A program made the translations under genes and the position numbers. A stretch of DNA of 7,726 nt, from positions 1-7,726 of the forward strand of contig JAJXXI010000159.1 in the NCBI GenBank assembly GCA_021781185.1, read 5' to 3'. Positions 5,923 to 7,726 of this stretch are shown here, one piece after another. The notes beneath the pieces were generated by a model. That model was not told the origin of the DNA and ran no database searches. It saw only the letters and a program-made list of their open reading frames with translations. The DNA is from a bacterium (GTDB lineage Bacteria; Verrucomicrobiota; Verrucomicrobiia; Limisphaerales; UBA11358). Numbering within the stretch: position 1 is the stretch's first letter; each line of letters starts with the position of its first letter.

Positions 5923-7413
5923 ATGATCAGACTGGGCATTCTTTGTTTGTCGCTGTTCTCCATGCTGGGGGTGGCTCGCGGGGCATCGGTTCCTGCACCG
6001 GCTTATCGGACGGATCAAATTCTCATCCTGCCCAAGCTAGGCATTAACCGCGCCGCACTGGTGGCGTTTCATGCCGCGCATGGAGACGCCGTGCGCCGCA
6101 CCTTTGCGCGGGTCGGCGGCTTTCAGGTGATCACGGTGCCGGCAGGTGAGACGGTGCCGGGGCTGATCGCCAGATATCAGCAGAGCGGTCTGGTGAAGAT
6201 TGCCGAACCAGATTACCTGGTGTATGCGGATGCGACTTTGCCAAACGATCCCTATTTCACGAACGGGCTGCTGTGGGGCCTGGATAATCATGGTCAAAAT
6301 GGCGGCACGCCGCACGCGGACATTGACGCGGTGGATGCCTGGGATGTGCGGTCCTCCGCCAGCAACATCGTGGTGGCGGTGCTGGATTCCGGCATCCGCG
6401 CCACGCATGAAGACTTGGCTTCGAACATGTGGGTGAATCCCTACGATGGCGGGCATGGTTATAATGCGTTCACCGGCACGAATGATCCGACGGATGCCGA
6501 TGGCCACGGAACCTTGGTGGCTGGGGTGCTGGGTGCCGTGGGGAACAATGGCAAAGGCGTGTGCGGCGTGGCGTGGCGGATGCAAATGATGGCCTGCAAA
6601 TGCTTGAGTGGGGGCACGGGCAGCGACTCGACAGTGACCGCATGCATTGATTACGCATTGGCAAACGGTGCCCGGATCATCAACGCCAGTTTTGACTCCC
6701 CGACCCCTTCGTTGGTGGTGTCCAATGCCATTGTTGCGGCGCGGGATGCGGGTGTTATCTGGGTGGCTTCGGCCGGCAATAACGAGTCCGCTGGTCCGGG
6801 CAGAAATATTGACCTCAGCCCCGGTTATCCGTCTTGTTACCGAATAGATAACATTGTTTCCGTCGCTTACACGACCCGCACGGATGCTTTGGGATCTCAG
6901 TCAAATTACGGGGCAAAGAGTGTGGATCTGGCGGCCCCGGGCGATCAGGTTTATTCGACGATCAGTTTTTCCGACACGTCTTACTATCCGCCGAGCAATC
7001 TGGCCGTCAACATTGCGGGCACTTCATTCTCCGCTCCATGTGTTGCCGGTGCCTTGGCCCTGATGCTGGCCAAATACCCGACCGAGAATTATCATCAAAT
7101 CATCCAGCGACTACTGGCGGCCACGGATCCACTGCCATCGCTCGCGGGAAAATGCGTGACCGGCGGGCGCTTGAATTTGGCCAAGGCGCTGAATCCCCCC
7201 ATCTGGCTCTCATCCGCACCGGCGACCGTGGCCGGGACATTTCAACTGCATCTCGCCACCGGCGCGAACCGGCAGTGCATTCTCCAGGCTTCACCCGATT
7301 TGATAAACTGGTCCCCGGTTTACACGAACATCACCTCGACGAACGGGACGTTTGATTTTACGAATAGGGCGGGTGGTCCGGTGCAGTTCTATCGCGCGGT
7401 AAGTTCCTTGTGA
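5923..7413 (+). CDS. Secreted subtilisin-like serine protease (S8 family) with C-terminal accessory module
   Basis: It is an exported endopeptidase made as a pre-pro-enzyme of 496 residues. Residues 1-21 form a signal peptide (R3, hydrophobic core 4-17, likely cut near ARG/A at 20-21). A propeptide-like region follows (about 25-100, ending EPDYLVYADATLPNDPYF). The catalytic domain has Asp155 (AVLDSGI), His195 (DGHGTLVAG), oxyanion-hole Asn286 (SAGNN) and Ser368 (GTSFSAP), so the triad is complete and activity is expected. Residues 427-496 form a small, probably beta-rich module (ILQASPDLINWSPV, ending QFYRAV) that I associate with Verrucomicrobiota exported proteins; it could be an adhesion or surface-targeting part. 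ATG 5923 is chosen because it gives a proper signal peptide; the in-frame codons upstream from 5812 add nothing family-like. A TAAAAT box at 5876-5881, without a good -35, could serve as its -10. The substrate is unknown. Confidence 0.94.
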   Translation: MIRLGILCLSLFSMLGVARGASVPAPAYRTDQILILPKLGINRAALVAFHAAHGDAVRRTFARVGGFQVITVPAGETVPGLIARYQQSGLVKIAEPDYLVYADATLPNDPYFTNGLLWGLDNHGQNGGTPHADIDAVDAWDVRSSASNIVVAVLDSGIRATHEDLASNMWVNPYDGGHGYNAFTGTNDPTDADGHGTLVAGVLGAVGNNGKGVCGVAWRMQMMACKCLSGGTGSDSTVTACIDYALANGARIINASFDSPTPSLVVSNAIVAARDAGVIWVASAGNNESAGPGRNIDLSPGYPSCYRIDNIVSVAYTTRTDALGSQSNYGAKSVDLAAPGDQVYSTISFSDTSYYPPSNLAVNIAGTSFSAPCVAGALALMLAKYPTENYHQIIQRLLAATDPLPSLAGKCVTGGRLNLAKALNPPIWLSSAPATVAGTFQLHLATGANRQCILQASPDLINWSPVYTNITSTNGTFDFTNRAGGPVQFYRAVSSL

Positions 7414-7720
7414 GTTGCCGCGCTGTGCTGCTTTTGTCGTGCCGCGGTCAGCTTGAACAAGACCGATGGTTTTATTGCGAGCCAAACGAAACAGATCTAA
7501 TCCATGAAACGATCGTTGATGGCAATGTCAACCGGCGGCACATGACGATGTGATCCGGCCCGTTCGCGCCCCGCGAAAATCCAGCCGGTCATTGAGTAAT
7601 TTGTCGGCTCGCCGACGTAATTGTTAAATTTTCGGGATTAACAGAGAAAAGCTACGGCTGTCCGGCCGGATGTAAAATTGAGAGCCGGCACCTCGGTAAA
7701 ATAATTGGAAAAATTGAGCC
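7414..7720 (+). other. Non-coding interval after the protease gene
   Basis: I see no credible gene in these 307 bases. A small hairpin (AAGACC/GGTTTT with G-T pairs, about 7459-7473) is a poor terminator candidate. Short dyads occur at 7603-7616 (GTCGGC-TC-GCCGAC, flanked by AATT on both sides at 7598-7601 and 7619-7622) and at 7661-7670 (palindrome TCCGGCCGGA). TAAAAT occurs at 7673-7678 and 7697-7702, so a promoter reading to the right is possible, although no well-spaced -35 was found. Confidence 0.5.
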
Positions 7721-7726
7721 ATGAAC
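7721..7726 (+). CDS. Possible start of the next gene, cut by the window edge
   Basis: The window ends with ATG AAC. The TAAAAT box at 7697-7702 and a GGA at about 7707-7709 precede it at plausible distances. With only two codons visible nothing can be said about the product, and it may not be a gene at all. Confidence 0.25.

Noticed and set aside
6037..6585. Open frame of 182 codons on the - strand inside the protease gene
   Set aside because: Its product is rich in His, Arg and Ile repeats typical of reading a GC-rich gene backwards; the + strand frame has a complete catalytic triad.
7504..7545. Short open frame of 13 codons after the protease gene
   Set aside because: It is too short, has no clear ribosome binding site and no recognisable peptide; chance is the simplest explanation.
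1..7726. tRNA or rRNA genes, insertion sequence or prophage genes
   Set aside because: I saw no cloverleaf with a TTCRA arm, no rRNA-like stretch, and no transposase, integrase or phage gene; the only mobile-like trace is the inverted repeat at 5163-5230.

Overview
The window most resembles a chromosomal segment of a Verrucomicrobiota bacterium, perhaps of the Pedosphaera/Limisphaerales type. This is an inference from the sequence alone. The pointers are the C-terminal module of the secreted protease (an 'LQASPDLINWSPV ... FYRAV' type ending that I associate with exported proteins of that phylum), an ECF sigma factor paired with a single-pass protein carrying an N-terminal PPPGYF motif, and start regions with little or no Shine-Dalgarno sequence. 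All recognised genes lie on the + strand.

Layout: (1) 3-851, the 3' end of pnp (PNPase: end of the second RNase PH domain, then KH and S1), closed by a clear intrinsic terminator at 866-903. (2) 1069-3247, a tight three-gene unit: a long-chain polyprenyl diphosphate synthase, an ECF sigma factor and a single-pass membrane protein that is probably its anti-sigma partner. Both junctions are 4-base ATGA overlaps. A good promoter-like sequence (TTGACT-17-TAAAAT) sits right before the synthase, and a hairpin with a short T run ends the unit. (3) 3308-4105, a ParA/Soj ATPase with no parB in the window. (4) 4202-5086, a membrane fatty acid desaturase with three histidine boxes. (5) 5087-5405, a non-coding stretch with a perfect 21-bp inverted repeat and a second 10-bp dyad. 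(6) 5406-5771, a stand-alone receiver-domain response regulator. (7) 5923-7413, an exported subtilisin-like serine protease. (8) 7414-7720, non-coding with short dyads, ending in a possible start codon at 7721.

How the genes may work together: the synthase makes isoprenoid chains for quinones or for the lipid carrier of cell-wall synthesis. Its translational coupling to an ECF sigma/membrane-protein pair suggests that isoprenoid supply and an envelope-sensing switch are expressed together. The desaturase also acts on membrane lipids but appears to be a separate unit. ParA, the receiver protein and the protease look like independent housekeeping or accessory genes. I see no mobile-element gene, CRISPR array, tRNA or rRNA. 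The best candidates for something undescribed are the coupled synthase-sigma-membrane protein unit, the non-zinc candidate anti-sigma protein, and the long inverted repeat at 5163-5230.
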